Translations under genes and position numbers: made by a program
In this document: positions 9,621 through 18,933 of the stretch, piece after piece
Position numbering within the stretch: the stretch's first letter is position 1
Layout of the letters: every line of letters starts with the position of its first letter
Assembly (NCBI GenBank): GCA_019637795.1
Contig: JAHBUY010000010.1
Coordinates: 1-64,000, forward strand
Origin: a bacterium
GTDB lineage: Bacteria > Desulfobacterota > Binatia > HRBIN30 > CADEER01
Direction of reading: 5' to 3'
DNA length: 64,000 nt
Notes under the pieces: model-generated
Database searches by the model: none
What the model saw: the letters and a program-made list of their open reading frames with translations, nothing else
Told to the model about the DNA's origin: nothing

Positions 9621-9739
9621 TGACGTCTCGATCCGCCGCTCCCAAGCCGGCGAGCACCACGATCGTCGGCGCTTCGTTGACTTGGGGTGCTGGACCCTGA
9701 TACCCGCTGGAGCTTCTTCATTCAAGCGCGCCAACCTGC

Positions 9740-11032
9740 ATGAAAGTCCCGTCAGTCAAAGGTTTTCACGACATCCTGCCGGGCGAATCGGGGCGCTGGG
9801 CGGGGCTCGAGGCGACGGCGCGGCGGGTCTTCGCGCAGTACAACTACCACGAGATCCGCATTCCGATCGTCGAGCGCGCCGAGCTCTTCCGGCGCTCCGT
9901 CGGCGAGACCTCGGACATCGTCGAGAAGGAGATGTACGCCTTCGCGGATCGCGACGGCACGCCGCTGACCCTGCGACCCGAGGGCACGGCGTCGGTGGTG
10001 CGCGCCTACGTCGAGCACGCGCTGCACGCCGCGGAGCCGGTGGCGAAGCTCTACTACTTCGGGCCGATGTTCCGCCGCGAGCGGCCGCAGCGGGGGCGGC
10101 TGCGGCAGTTCTCGCAGATCGGCGCCGAGCTCATCGGCCGCGACGATCCGGCCGCCGACGCCGAGGTGCTGCTGCTGCTGCACGACCTGCTGCGCGATGT
10201 CGGCGTCGACGGCGCCGCCGTGCACATCAACTCGCTCGGCGACCGCGCCTGTCGGCCGGCCTATCGCGAGGCCCTGGTCGCCTGGGGCGGCGCGCACGTC
10301 GACCAGTTGTGCGCCGACTGCCGCCGCCGGCTGGAGCAGAACCCGCTGCGCCTGCTCGATTGCAAGCAGCCGGGGTGCGTCGCCCTGCGCGACCGCGCGC
10401 CACGCATGCTCGACCACCTGTGCGATCCCTGTCGCGCCCACTTCGACCGGGTGCTGGCGCTGCTGGCGGCGCACGGCGTGCGGCCGCACCTGCAGCCGTA
10501 CATGGTGCGCGGGCTGGACTACTACTGCCGCACCGCGTTCGAAGTGGTGGCGGAGGGCCTGGGGGCGCAGAACGCGCTCGGCGGCGGCGGGCGCTACGAC
10601 GGGCTGGTGAAGGATCTCGGCGGCCCCGACATCGCCGGCGTCGGCTTCGCGCTCGGCGTCGAGCGCCTGGCCATGGTGCTCGGCGACCAATCGGCGCCCG
10701 CGGTCCCGGAGTTCGTCATCGCGCCGCTCGGCGCCGCGGCCGAGGTGGCGGCGGCGACGCTGGCGCACCGCCTGCGGCGCGCCGGCGCGCGGGTCGAGGT
10801 CGAGCCCGGCGAACGCAGCCTGAAGAGCCAGATGCGCCACGCCGGCAAGCTCGGCGCGCGCTACGTGGTGCTGCTCGGCGAGGACGAGCTGGCCAGCGGT
10901 CGGGTGACCGTGCGCGACATGACGGAGCGCCGCGATCTGCGGCAGGTGGCGGCGCTCGACGGGAGCGCCGAGGAACTGCGTGCCGCGCTGGCTGCCGGGG
11001 CGGACGCGGGGGGGATGGAACGACACGCATGA
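9740..11032 (+). CDS. hisS: Histidyl-tRNA synthetase
   Basis: This 430-residue class II synthetase charges tRNA-His. It begins KGFHDILPGE as in the family, has motif 2 FRRERPQRGRLRQF, the HisRS-specific segments RGLDYYCRTAFEV and LGGGGRYDGL, and motif 3 GVGFALGVERLAM. The C-terminal anticodon-binding domain starts at about 330. Length is normal. The stop overlaps the start of aspS (ATGA), so the two synthetases are coupled, an arrangement common in bacteria. Confidence 0.97.
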   Translation: MKVPSVKGFHDILPGESGRWAGLEATARRVFAQYNYHEIRIPIVERAELFRRSVGETSDIVEKEMYAFADRDGTPLTLRPEGTASVVRAYVEHALHAAEPVAKLYYFGPMFRRERPQRGRLRQFSQIGAELIGRDDPAADAEVLLLLHDLLRDVGVDGAAVHINSLGDRACRPAYREALVAWGGAHVDQLCADCRRRLEQNPLRLLDCKQPGCVALRDRAPRMLDHLCDPCRAHFDRVLALLAAHGVRPHLQPYMVRGLDYYCRTAFEVVAEGLGAQNALGGGGRYDGLVKDLGGPDIAGVGFALGVERLAMVLGDQSAPAVPEFVIAPLGAAAEVAAATLAHRLRRAGARVEVEPGERSLKSQMRHAGKLGARYVVLLGEDELASGRVTVRDMTERRDLRQVAALDGSAEELRAALAAGADAGGMERHA

Positions 11033-12807
11033 CGCTCGATCTGCTCGGCGATTGGCAACGGACCTTCTACTGCGGCGTGCCGCGCGCGGCCGACATCGGC
11101 CGCGAGGTCACGGTGATGGGGTGGGTGCACTCGCGCCGCGACCACGGCGGCGTGGTCTTCGTCGACCTGCGCGACCGCAGCGGCGTCGTCCAGGTGGTGT
11201 GCAGCCCCGAGCACAGCCCGGCGGCGCACGAGCGCGCCGGCGGCCTGCGCAGCGAGTACGTCATCGCCGTGCGCGGCGCCGTGCGGGCGCGGCCGGCCGA
11301 GACGCTCAATCCCAACCTCGCCACCGGGGAGATCGAGATCCTCGCTGCCGAGGTGCGGGTGCTGAACGAGTCGGAGACGCCGCCGTTCCAGATCGAGGAC
11401 GACAACAGCGTCGCCGAGCAGACCCGCCTCAAGTACCGCTATCTCGACCTGCGCCGACCGTCGGCGCAGCAGAACCTCATGCTGCGCCACCGCATCGCCG
11501 CCACCGTGCGCGGCCATCTCGACGAGCAGGGCTTCGTCGAGGTCGAGACGCCGATGCTCACCCGCTCGACGCCGGAAGGGGCGCGCGACTATCTGGTGCC
11601 GAGCCGCGTCAACCGCGGCAGCTTCTACGCCCTGCCGCAGTCGCCGCAGCTCTTCAAGCAGATCCTCATGATCGGCGGCCTGGACAGGTACTACCAGGTG
11701 GCGAAGTGCTTCCGCGACGAGGACCTGCGCGCCGACCGCCAGCCGGAGTTCACGCAGATCGACATCGAGGCGTCGTTCGTCCAGCCGGCGGACATCTACG
11801 CCCTGATCGAGGGCATGCTGGCGCGCGTCCTGGCGCTGCGCGGCATCGAGGTGCCGACGCCGTTTCCGCGCCTCACCCATGCCGACGCGATGCGGCGCTT
11901 CGGCAGCGACAAGCCGGACACCCGCTTCGGCATGGAGCTGGCCGAGATCACCGATCAGGTGCGCACCGCCGAGCTGCGCGTGTTCCGCGAGGCGGCGGAG
12001 AAGGGCGGCCAGGTCAAGGCGCTGTTCGTGCCGGACGAGGGCAGGCTGTCGCGCAAGGATCTCGATTCGCTGCCCGACGCCGTCGCGACGTACGGCGCCA
12101 AGGGCGTCGCCTGGGCGCGCATCAATCCCGACGGCTGGCAGTCGCCGATCGCCAAGTTCCTCGACGACGCGCAGCGGCGCGGCATCGAGCAGGCGACCGG
12201 CGCCCGGCCCGGCGGCATCATCCTCTTCCTCGCCGACCAGGCGCGGGTGGTGAACGATTCGCTGTCGCACCTGCGCCTCAAGCTCGCGGCGCAACTCGGC
12301 CTGATCCCGAGCGGCGCCAACGCGCTGCTGTGGGTGACCGAGTTCCCGCTCTTCGACTACTCGGCGGAGGAGAAGCGGGCGGTGTCGGTGAACCATCCGT
12401 TCACGGCGCCGATGGACGAGGACCTGGAGCGGCTCGAGTCGGACCCGTACACGGTGCGCGCCAAGGCCTACGACGTCATCTGGAACGGCATCGAGCTCGG
12501 CGGCGGCAGCATCCGTATCCACCGCCCCGACCTGCAGGCGCGGGCGTTCCGCGTCCTCGGCATGAGCGACGAGGAGGCGCGCGGCCGCTTCGGCTTCCTG
12601 CTCGACGCGCTCGCCTTCGGCGCGCCGCCGCACGGCGGCATCGCGCTCGGCCTCGACCGTCTGGCGATGCTGCTCTGCGAGGCGCCGTCGCTGCGCGACG
12701 TGATCGCCTTCCCGAAGACGCAGCGCGCGGTGTGCCTGATGACCGAGGCGCCGAGCCCCGTCGATCCGCGGCAGTTGCGCGAGCTCGGCGTCAGGGTCGT
12801 GGGGTGA
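11029..12807 (+). CDS. aspS: Aspartyl-tRNA synthetase, probably non-discriminating
   Basis: This 592-residue bacterial-type AspRS has an N-terminal OB-fold (GWVHSRRDHGGVVFVDLRD), class II core motifs (FRDEDLRADRQPEFTQID as motif 2, GIALGLDRL as motif 3) and an inserted GAD domain of about 110 residues (about 290-420). The RRDHGG stretch has His where discriminating enzymes such as E. coli AspRS have Leu (RRDLGS). In studied bacteria this His marks enzymes that also charge tRNA-Asn, for conversion by GatCAB. That specificity is inferred and depends on whether the genome lacks asnS. Confidence 0.97.
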   Translation: MTLDLLGDWQRTFYCGVPRAADIGREVTVMGWVHSRRDHGGVVFVDLRDRSGVVQVVCSPEHSPAAHERAGGLRSEYVIAVRGAVRARPAETLNPNLATGEIEILAAEVRVLNESETPPFQIEDDNSVAEQTRLKYRYLDLRRPSAQQNLMLRHRIAATVRGHLDEQGFVEVETPMLTRSTPEGARDYLVPSRVNRGSFYALPQSPQLFKQILMIGGLDRYYQVAKCFRDEDLRADRQPEFTQIDIEASFVQPADIYALIEGMLARVLALRGIEVPTPFPRLTHADAMRRFGSDKPDTRFGMELAEITDQVRTAELRVFREAAEKGGQVKALFVPDEGRLSRKDLDSLPDAVATYGAKGVAWARINPDGWQSPIAKFLDDAQRRGIEQATGARPGGIILFLADQARVVNDSLSHLRLKLAAQLGLIPSGANALLWVTEFPLFDYSAEEKRAVSVNHPFTAPMDEDLERLESDPYTVRAKAYDVIWNGIELGGGSIRIHRPDLQARAFRVLGMSDEEARGRFGFLLDALAFGAPPHGGIALGLDRLAMLLCEAPSLRDVIAFPKTQRAVCLMTEAPSPVDPRQLRELGVRVVG

Positions 12808-13475
12808 GCCGCTCCGCCGCCGTCGCGCTGGCGTCGCTGCTCGCCGTCTGCGGCTGCGCCAGCAAACAGTTGCCGCATCCACCGCTCTTCGCCCGCGTCG
12901 TGGCGGTGCTGCCGTTCGAAACCGCTCCCGGCGCCGATCACGGCGAGCGGCGCGGCGAGGCGAAGGCCGGCGACCTGGTGACCGCGCAGGTCTATCGCTA
13001 CCTCGCCGACCAGACCACCTATCTCGTCGTGCCCGACGTCACCGTCGTCGATACCCTCACCACGCCGGATCTGCGGCGCGCCGTCGGGCAACAGGATCGC
13101 GCCATCCAGCTCGGCCGGGCCGTGGGCGCCGACGGCGTCCTCTTCGGCCGCGTCGATCGCTACGACCAGCGCGTCGGCACCGCCTACGGCGCCAGCAAGG
13201 GCGCGTCGGTGAAGTTCCGCATCGGTCTGTTGTCGCCCAAGACCGGCGAGGTGGTGTGGGAGGGCGAGTTCGACGAGACGCAGGAGGCGCTGGCCTCGAA
13301 CTTCTTCGACTGGTGGATCTTCTGGGGCGGCGGGCCGCGCTGGCTGAGCGCCAGCGAGCTCGCCGGGCTGGGCGTCGACCGCCTGCTCGACGAGTGCCGC
13401 GCCTCGCTGACCCCTGACCGCGAGGACGGCGCGGACGAATCCGCGGAGCCGGAGGCGGCGAAGCCCGGCGACTGA
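12804..13475 (+). CDS. Predicted outer-membrane lipoprotein, CsgG/GNA1162-like
   Basis: This 223-residue lipoprotein starts at a GTG overlapping the aspS stop. Its signal ends in a lipobox-like LLAVCGC, giving Cys18 as the likely lipidated residue, followed by ASKQ (no Asp at +2, so outer-membrane sorting is likely). The body has VVAVLPFET, RAVGADGVLFGRVDRY and SPKTGEVVWEGEF, a pattern seen in CsgG-like and GNA1162-like lipoproteins that assemble in the outer membrane. The C-terminus is acidic and disordered. Its coupling to aspS is positional and gives no function. Confidence 0.75.
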   Translation: MSRSAAVALASLLAVCGCASKQLPHPPLFARVVAVLPFETAPGADHGERRGEAKAGDLVTAQVYRYLADQTTYLVVPDVTVVDTLTTPDLRRAVGQQDRAIQLGRAVGADGVLFGRVDRYDQRVGTAYGASKGASVKFRIGLLSPKTGEVVWEGEFDETQEALASNFFDWWIFWGGGPRWLSASELAGLGVDRLLDECRASLTPDREDGADESAEPEAAKPGD

Positions 13476-13524
13476 CCGACGCCGAGGCTCCGCCGCGCCG
13501 TGGCGTCGATCGGTCTCCGTCGGA

Positions 13525-14550
13525 TCACGGCTGACGCGCGTCCTCCGCCGGTGTGCCGCTCGCCGGCACGGTCCGCGTCGCCTGGCGCAGATCCTCGACG
13601 CTGATTCCCGCCAGCGGCCAGGCGACGAGCCCCTGGCCGATCAGGCTGAGGAACTGCACCGCGTTCAGCACCAGCCCATAGGCGAGCGCATCCGGCCGCG
13701 GGACGTCGAACAGGCCGAGGGCCAGGATGCAGGCGTACTGGTAGGGGCCGAGCATGCCCGGCACGTTGGGCAGCGCGGTGCCGAAGCCGATGAAGATGAA
13801 CACCACCACCGCGGCGCTGAACGGCAGTTGCAGCTCGAAGGCGCGCATCATCACGTAACTGGAGAGGATCGGCAGGAACCACAGCAGCACCGAGACGAGG
13901 AAGACCGCGAGCACCAGGCGCGGATTGGGCAGCACCTGCATGCCGGCGACGATGGCGCCGGTGACCCGCTTCACGCCGGCGCCGAAGCGCTCGGGGAGGA
14001 AGCGCAGCACCGCGCGGTCGACGAACGCCTCGCCGCGCCAGTAGAGCAGGAGCACCAGTCCCACCAGCGCGGCGGCGCCGACCGCCGGCACCCGCGCGCC
14101 GGTGCGGACCCAGGCGGGCAGGTTCTCGATCGTCGTCAACCCAACGAGGATGTAGAGCAGCGTGACCACCGCATCCATCGTCTTCTCGACCACCAGGTTG
14201 CCGACGACGTTGGAGAACGACACCGAGGAGCGGCGCGACAGCAGCCACGGGCGCACGACCTCGCCGAGCCGCGCCGGCAGCAGGTTGATCGCCATGTAGG
14301 CGACCGCCGTCACCACCCAGAGCCGTCCGAACGGGACGCGCTCCAGCGGCCGCAGCTCGAGCTGCCAGCGCCAGGTGCGGAACACCATGATCAGCAGGCT
14401 GATGGCGATCGCCACCAGCAGCCAGCCGGCGTGCAGCCGGCGCAGCGCCGCCGCGAGCTCGTCCAGCGGCACGTTGCGAAAGGCGAGGAAGAGAAAGGCG
14501 GCGCTGACCACCAGGCTGAGCGCGACCGTGCGGCGTTGGCGACTGTTCAT
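13525..14550 (-). CDS. Lysylphosphatidylglycerol-synthase TM-region (UPF0104) family membrane protein
   Basis: This 341-residue polytopic inner-membrane protein has about eight hydrophobic segments. It matches the LPG_synthase_TM / UPF0104 family through FRTWRWQLEL near residue 58, YMAINLLPARLGEVVRP near 85-101 and VVVEKTMDAV-type text in the next loop. The C-terminal half has the usual FIGFGTALPNVPGMLGPYQ. Relatives are flippase-like proteins or lack the soluble aminoacyl transferase domain, as here, so MprF activity is not implied. It converges with the lipoprotein gene. Confidence 0.88.
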   Translation of the reverse strand: MNSRQRRTVALSLVVSAAFLFLAFRNVPLDELAAALRRLHAGWLLVAIAISLLIMVFRTWRWQLELRPLERVPFGRLWVVTAVAYMAINLLPARLGEVVRPWLLSRRSSVSFSNVVGNLVVEKTMDAVVTLLYILVGLTTIENLPAWVRTGARVPAVGAAALVGLVLLLYWRGEAFVDRAVLRFLPERFGAGVKRVTGAIVAGMQVLPNPRLVLAVFLVSVLLWFLPILSSYVMMRAFELQLPFSAAVVVFIFIGFGTALPNVPGMLGPYQYACILALGLFDVPRPDALAYGLVLNAVQFLSLIGQGLVAWPLAGISVEDLRQATRTVPASGTPAEDARQP

Positions 14551-14656
14551 GGACGCGCCGCGCTTCTACCCCGCAGCCACCACCAGGTCCACGCGCGCTC
14601 GCCGCCGCGTAGCCAGCGCGCGCCCCGTGACGATCGCGGCCGCGCGCGGTCGCCGG

Positions 14657-16267
14657 TCAGAGCGGATCGATCAGCACCCCGGGGTTGAGGATGGCGGCGG
14701 GATCGAGGGCATGCTTGGCGGCGCGCAGCGCGGTCGCGAAGCCGTCGGGGCGCTGATGGTCGTACCACGGGCGGTGGTCGCGCCCGACGGCGTGGTGGTG
14801 GGTGATCGTCCCGCCGTGCGCGATGATCGCGTCCGCGGCCGCGGCCTTGATCTCCGCCCACTGGCCGAGCTGGCTGCCCGGCCGACTGGGCGCGGCCACG
14901 CTGTAGTACGGTGCCGGGCCGTCCGGGTAGACGTGCGTGAAGCGGCAGGTGACGCTGCCGCTGCCGCACACCCGCCGCACCGCCGCGTCGGTGGCGCCCA
15001 TCACCGCCGCGTGGAAGGCCTCGAAACGGTCCCAGGTGATCGCCGTCTCGAAGGTCTCGCTGATCATGCCCATGGCGACCAGGGCGTCGCGCAGGTAGGG
15101 CGCGCCGAGGAAGGCCGAACGCCAGGCGCCGGCGGCGCCCTCGCGCGCGCCGGTGCTCTCCTGGCGGGTGGCGCCGGCGCCCTCGGGCACCTGCCCGCCA
15201 TGGGCCCGCGCCAGCTCGAGGGCGCGCGCCATCCAGGCGTCCGGCGGGTGATCGGCCGACTCGAAGGCGAGCAGCAGCACCGATTCGGCGCCGCTGCCGG
15301 CGCCGTTCAGCATCGCCTCGCCGGCGTCGAGCAGGCGGCAGTTGGCCGGAAACAATCCCGCCTGCGCCACGGCGCGGGCGGCGCGGGCGCCGGCGAGGAA
15401 GTCGGCGAAGGCGACCGACGCCGCGGCGCGGTACGCCGGCCGGTCCTGCAGGCGCATCCAGGCCTCGGTGATGATGCCGAGGATGCCCTCGGAGCCGATG
15501 AACAGGCGATCCGGGCTCGGGCCGGCGCCGGATCCCGGCAGCCGCCGCGATTCGACCACGCCGCGCGGCGTGACGACGCGCAGCGATTCGACGAAGTCGT
15601 CGATGTGCGTGTACAGGGTCGCGAAGTGCCCGCCCGAACGGGTGGCGATCCAGCCGCCCAGCGAGGACAGCTCGAACGACTGGGGATAGTGGCGCAGCGT
15701 CAGTCCGTGGGGGCGGAGCTGGTCCTCGAGCGCCGGGCCGAGGACGCCGGCCTGGATGCGCGCGGCGCGCGAGACGCGGTCGATCTCCAGCACGCGGTCC
15801 AGGTGTCCGAGATCGATCGACACCCAGCCGCGGTAGGCGTCGCCGCTCGGCCCCTCGACGCCGCCGACGACGCTCGAGCCGCCGCCGTAGGGCACCGCGG
15901 CGACGTGGGCGTCGGCACACCAGTCGAGCAGCGCGACGACGTCCGCCTCGCGGCGCGGCGACGCCACCAGGTCGGGCGGGTTGGGATAGTCGCGCGCCAG
16001 GGCGCGCACCACGTCGCGGAACGATTTGCCGTAGGTGTGGCCGGCGCGCTGCGCCGGATCGTCGCTGCACAGCGCCGCCAGCGTCGGCGGCGGCTGCAGG
16101 CGCGGCGGCCGGAGCGCCAGCTCGCCGATGCGCGGCGGCGGCGACGGCGTCGGCGCCGCGATGCCGAAACGCGCGCCCAGCAGGGCGGCGATGCGCGCCT
16201 GCTGCTCGGCGCTCGGCCCCTCGCCCTCGTAGCCCCAGCCCCAGAACTTGCGCGTCCGCGTCGTCAT
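14657..16267 (-). CDS. FAD-linked oxidase, alkyldihydroxyacetonephosphate synthase-like
   Basis: This 536-residue flavoprotein of the FAD_binding_4 / FAD-oxidase_C class has the PP-loop YGGGSSVVGGVEG, then FELSSLGGWIATRSGGHFATLYTHIDDFV and RLFIGSEGILGIITEAW of the FAD domain. The C-terminal half ends with TITHHHAVGRDHRPWY, the His-rich motif of alkyl-DHAP synthase. The N-terminal FWGWGYEGEG is also typical of AGPS-like bacterial proteins. In eukaryotes the enzyme swaps acyl for alkyl on DHAP in ether-lipid synthesis; in bacteria the substrate is unproven. It ends the minus-strand pair with the beta-lactamase-fold hydrolase, 8 bases apart. Confidence 0.87.
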   Translation of the reverse strand: MTTRTRKFWGWGYEGEGPSAEQQARIAALLGARFGIAAPTPSPPPRIGELALRPPRLQPPPTLAALCSDDPAQRAGHTYGKSFRDVVRALARDYPNPPDLVASPRREADVVALLDWCADAHVAAVPYGGGSSVVGGVEGPSGDAYRGWVSIDLGHLDRVLEIDRVSRAARIQAGVLGPALEDQLRPHGLTLRHYPQSFELSSLGGWIATRSGGHFATLYTHIDDFVESLRVVTPRGVVESRRLPGSGAGPSPDRLFIGSEGILGIITEAWMRLQDRPAYRAAASVAFADFLAGARAARAVAQAGLFPANCRLLDAGEAMLNGAGSGAESVLLLAFESADHPPDAWMARALELARAHGGQVPEGAGATRQESTGAREGAAGAWRSAFLGAPYLRDALVAMGMISETFETAITWDRFEAFHAAVMGATDAAVRRVCGSGSVTCRFTHVYPDGPAPYYSVAAPSRPGSQLGQWAEIKAAAADAIIAHGGTITHHHAVGRDHRPWYDHQRPDGFATALRAAKHALDPAAILNPGVLIDPL

Positions 16268-16275
16268 CGCGGTGC

Positions 16276-17580
16276 TCAGGCGCGGCGGCGCACGCGCGGC
16301 CGCGCGCTGCGCGCCGCGCGGCGGCGGACCTTCGTGCACACCGTGCCGATCGTCCACATCAGATCGTGCAGGTAGTAGATCTCGGGATAGATGATGGGCT
16401 TGCCGCTGGTCATCAGCGCGCCGCTGATCTGCCGCTCGGGGTCCGCCCAGGTGATGATGTTGGTGAAGCCGAGGTGGCCGAAGGCCGCGTCGGTGTCGGG
16501 ACCATAGAGGCTGAAGGTCTTGGCGCCGAGCATGAACCCCATGCCATAGCGCAGCGGCAGCACCAGGGTGAGGTCGAGCTCGAGGTAGGACTGCTCCTGG
16601 ACCGCGCGGCGGATGGTGCGCGGCTCGAAGATGGAGACGCCGTCGAGGGCGCCGCCGTCGAGGAGGAGCTGGTAGAAGCGGCTCATCTCGTTGGCGGTGG
16701 CGACGACGTTGCCGGCCGGCACCACCGCGGTGAGGAAGCGCGGGTCGTTGCCGACCTGGATCACCTCCTCGATCGGCAGGCCGAGCGCGCGTTCCAGCAG
16801 CGTCGAGAGCGGCGGGATCAGCGGCGGACCGGTGAAGTACGTCCGCGCCACCTTGCCGACGTCGCGCGGCGCGACGCCGTAGCTCAGCCAGCGCAGTCCC
16901 AGCGGCGCCTGAATGGTCTCGCGCAGCACGCTGCGCAGCGGCTTGCCGGTCACCCGCTTGATGATCTCGCCGAGGATGAAGCCGCCGGTGATCGCGTGAT
17001 AGGCGAGCCGCCGGCCCGGGCGCCACGTCGGCTCGGTGTCGCACAGGAGCTGCAGGATGGCGTCCTCGTCCTCGAGCATCTCCAGCCGCATCATCTCGCG
17101 TGACAGATTGGGGATGCCGGCGCGGTGCGTGAGCACGTGCTGGATGGTGATCCGGTCCTTGCCGTGGGCCGCGAACTCCGGGATGTACTCGCACACGGGA
17201 TCGTTCAGGTGCAGGAGCCGGCGCTGGTCGAGGAGATGGACCAGCATCGCCGTCACCGCCTTCGAGGCGGAGAAGATGTTGAACGGCGTCGCCGGCGTCA
17301 CCGGCACCTTGTCGGCCTGGCGGCGGTCGTGCGGTCCGTTGCCGGCGGCGTAGCCGATGGCGCGATCGATCAGCACCTCGCCGTGGCGGCGCACGCAGAG
17401 CTGGATCGCCGGGTGGATGCCGCTGGCGTAGAGGCGCTCGACGGCGCGCCAGATGTGGTCGACGCCGTCGGCGGCGACGTCGAGCGCGCGCGGCGCGGCT
17501 TCCGCCTCGCGGTTGATCGCGGTGACGGCGGCCAGATCCGTGGGAACCCGGCTGCGGGTGACCAGCGTCGGAAGGCGCAT
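16276..17580 (-). CDS. Serine hydrolase of the class C beta-lactamase/esterase fold
   Basis: This 434-residue protein carries the penicillin-recognising active site: SASK (Ser104 and Lys107) in FNIFSASKAVTAML, a YHA triad near residue 203 in place of YxN, and HLG in AFGHLGFTN near residue 380. Family members include esterases, D-amino acid peptidases and beta-lactamases. No clear signal peptide is seen, so a cytoplasmic esterase is more likely than an antibiotic-resistance enzyme. It probably shares a transcript with the FAD-oxidase 8 bases downstream. The substrate is unknown. Confidence 0.87.
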   Translation of the reverse strand: MRLPTLVTRSRVPTDLAAVTAINREAEAAPRALDVAADGVDHIWRAVERLYASGIHPAIQLCVRRHGEVLIDRAIGYAAGNGPHDRRQADKVPVTPATPFNIFSASKAVTAMLVHLLDQRRLLHLNDPVCEYIPEFAAHGKDRITIQHVLTHRAGIPNLSREMMRLEMLEDEDAILQLLCDTEPTWRPGRRLAYHAITGGFILGEIIKRVTGKPLRSVLRETIQAPLGLRWLSYGVAPRDVGKVARTYFTGPPLIPPLSTLLERALGLPIEEVIQVGNDPRFLTAVVPAGNVVATANEMSRFYQLLLDGGALDGVSIFEPRTIRRAVQEQSYLELDLTLVLPLRYGMGFMLGAKTFSLYGPDTDAAFGHLGFTNIITWADPERQISGALMTSGKPIIYPEIYYLHDLMWTIGTVCTKVRRRAARSARPRVRRRA

Positions 17581-17678
17581 CCAGGCAGCGGATACCAGGG
17601 GCGCCGGCAGTATGCGAGCCGCGCCGGCGGCGAAAAACAACGTCGACAAGGGGCGGCCGATGTGGCAGAGCGAAGCGC

Positions 17679-18869
17679 ATGCGGCAGTCGGCGAGGAGGA
17701 GGGGCCGCCGCGGCCGTCGCGCGACGTGGCCGCTGGCGGCGGCACTGGCCGCGCTCGTCGCGGTCGCGCTGGCGCCCCGGACGGCCAGCGCGATGTGCTG
17801 CGTCTGCCAGGGGTGCGGGGACGGATTCTGCGTCGATGACATCGGCGACACGATCGCCTGCGCGACGTTCTGTGAGGCGGCGAACTGTCCCGACGTCGTC
17901 TTCCAGAGCGACGACACCTGTAGCGGCGGCTGCGACGGCAAGCCGGATCTGCCGACCGCGACCGCCAGCGCCAGCCCCAGCGCGACGGCGACGCGGACCG
18001 AGGTCCACACGCCCACCGACACCCCGTCGCCAACCGCGCCGCCGACGTTGACGGCGACCGCGTCCGCGACGGCGGTGCCAAGCGAGTTGTCGACGGTCAC
18101 CGCCACGGCCACCGCAGCGGGCACGGCAACGGCGACGGTCACCGCGACGGCGACGCCAGCCGAGCTGTCGACCGTGACCGCGACGGCCACCGCCACCGGG
18201 ACGGTGGCGGCGACCGTGACCGCGACGCCGTCGGAGCTGTCGACGGCGACGGCCACGGCGATCCCGACGGGCACCGCGGCGGCGACCGTGACGGCGACCG
18301 CGACGCCGTCGGAGCTGTCGACGGTGACGGCCACGGCGACCGCGACGGGCACCGCGGCGGCGACCGTGACGGCGACCGCGACGCCGTCGGAGCTGTCCAC
18401 GGTGACGGCCACCGCGACCGCCACCGGCACGGCGGCGGCGACGTTGACCGCGACCGCGACGCCCTCCGGGCTGCCCACCGCGACGCCCTCGGAGTTGTCG
18501 ACCGTGACCGCCACCGCCACCGCGACCGGCACCGCGGCGGCGACGGTGACCGCGACGCCCTCCGGCACCGGCGCGCCGGCGACCGCGACCGCGTCGGGGA
18601 CGCCCGCCGCCACCGCGACGCCGCCGCCGACCGGCACCGTCACGCCGCCGCCCACGCCATCGGCATCGCCGACACCGACGACCATCCCCGGCGACTGCGC
18701 CGGCACCGGCGTCGTCACCATCTCGGACCTGATCACCGGCGTGAACATCGCCCTCGGCAACCTGCCGCTCAGCGCCTGCCCGGCGTTCGATGTCAACGGC
18801 GACGGCCGGGTCACGATCGAGGAGCTGATCCTCGCCGTCAACGCGGCCCTCACCTCGCCGCCGCAGTAG
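17679..18869 (+). CDS. Exported protein: ten-cysteine module, Thr/Ala repeat linker, C-terminal dockerin-like domain
   Basis: This 396-residue exported protein has a twin-arginine-rich N-terminus and signal cleaved near TASA (about 38). Residues 39-88 form a compact module with ten cysteines (MCCVCQGCGDGFC, then ACATFC, NCPDVVF, TCSGGC) that is closely matched in the protein encoded at 25486-26511. A 245-residue linker follows, including six copies of a 24-26-residue unit beginning SELSTVTATAT. The C-terminal 58 residues have dockerin-like loops (DCAGTGVVTISDL, DVNGDGRVTIEEL). The first loop is degenerate. The function is unknown; surface anchoring by calcium-dependent docking is inference. 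Confidence 0.72.
   Translation: MRQSARRRGRRGRRATWPLAAALAALVAVALAPRTASAMCCVCQGCGDGFCVDDIGDTIACATFCEAANCPDVVFQSDDTCSGGCDGKPDLPTATASASPSATATRTEVHTPTDTPSPTAPPTLTATASATAVPSELSTVTATATAAGTATATVTATATPAELSTVTATATATGTVAATVTATPSELSTATATAIPTGTAAATVTATATPSELSTVTATATATGTAAATVTATATPSELSTVTATATATGTAAATLTATATPSGLPTATPSELSTVTATATATGTAAATVTATPSGTGAPATATASGTPAATATPPPTGTVTPPPTPSASPTPTTIPGDCAGTGVVTISDLITGVNIALGNLPLSACPAFDVNGDGRVTIEELILAVNAALTSPPQ
18081..18560 (+). repeat. In-gene tandem repeat, 72-78 bp unit, six copies
   Basis: Copies begin at about 18081, 18159, 18231, 18309, 18387 and 18489, giving steps of 78, 72, 78, 78 and 102 bases. Each encodes a version of SELSTVTATATATGTAAATV. The units stay in frame, so copy-number change would lengthen or shorten the linker without breaking the gene. 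Confidence 0.85.
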
Positions 18870-18907
18870 CGCGGCTCAGCCGGGCGGCGCGGATCGGTTG
18901 CTCGGCG

Positions 18908-18922
18908 CCACCGGCACGGTGG
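18908..18922. terminator. Hairpin between convergent genes
   Basis: CCACCG and CGGTGG pair around a GCA loop, between the exported Cys-rich protein and the Hsp70 gene that converges on it. No T-tract follows. Confidence 0.4.
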
Positions 18923-18933
18923 GGTGCCGGGCG

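Noticed and set aside
9621..9734. N-terminal extension of the 1399-residue protein to a TTG codon
   Set aside because: It would start 5 bases from the divergent hisS start, lacks a ribosome site and would place 60 residues before the signal peptide.
16276..17580. Antibiotic-resistance beta-lactamase
   Set aside because: Although SxxK is present, no export signal is seen and the triad is YHA; esterase-type members of the fold are more likely.
18081..18560. CRISPR-like periodic repeats
   Set aside because: Units are contiguous, in frame and encode the same peptide; there are no unique spacers.
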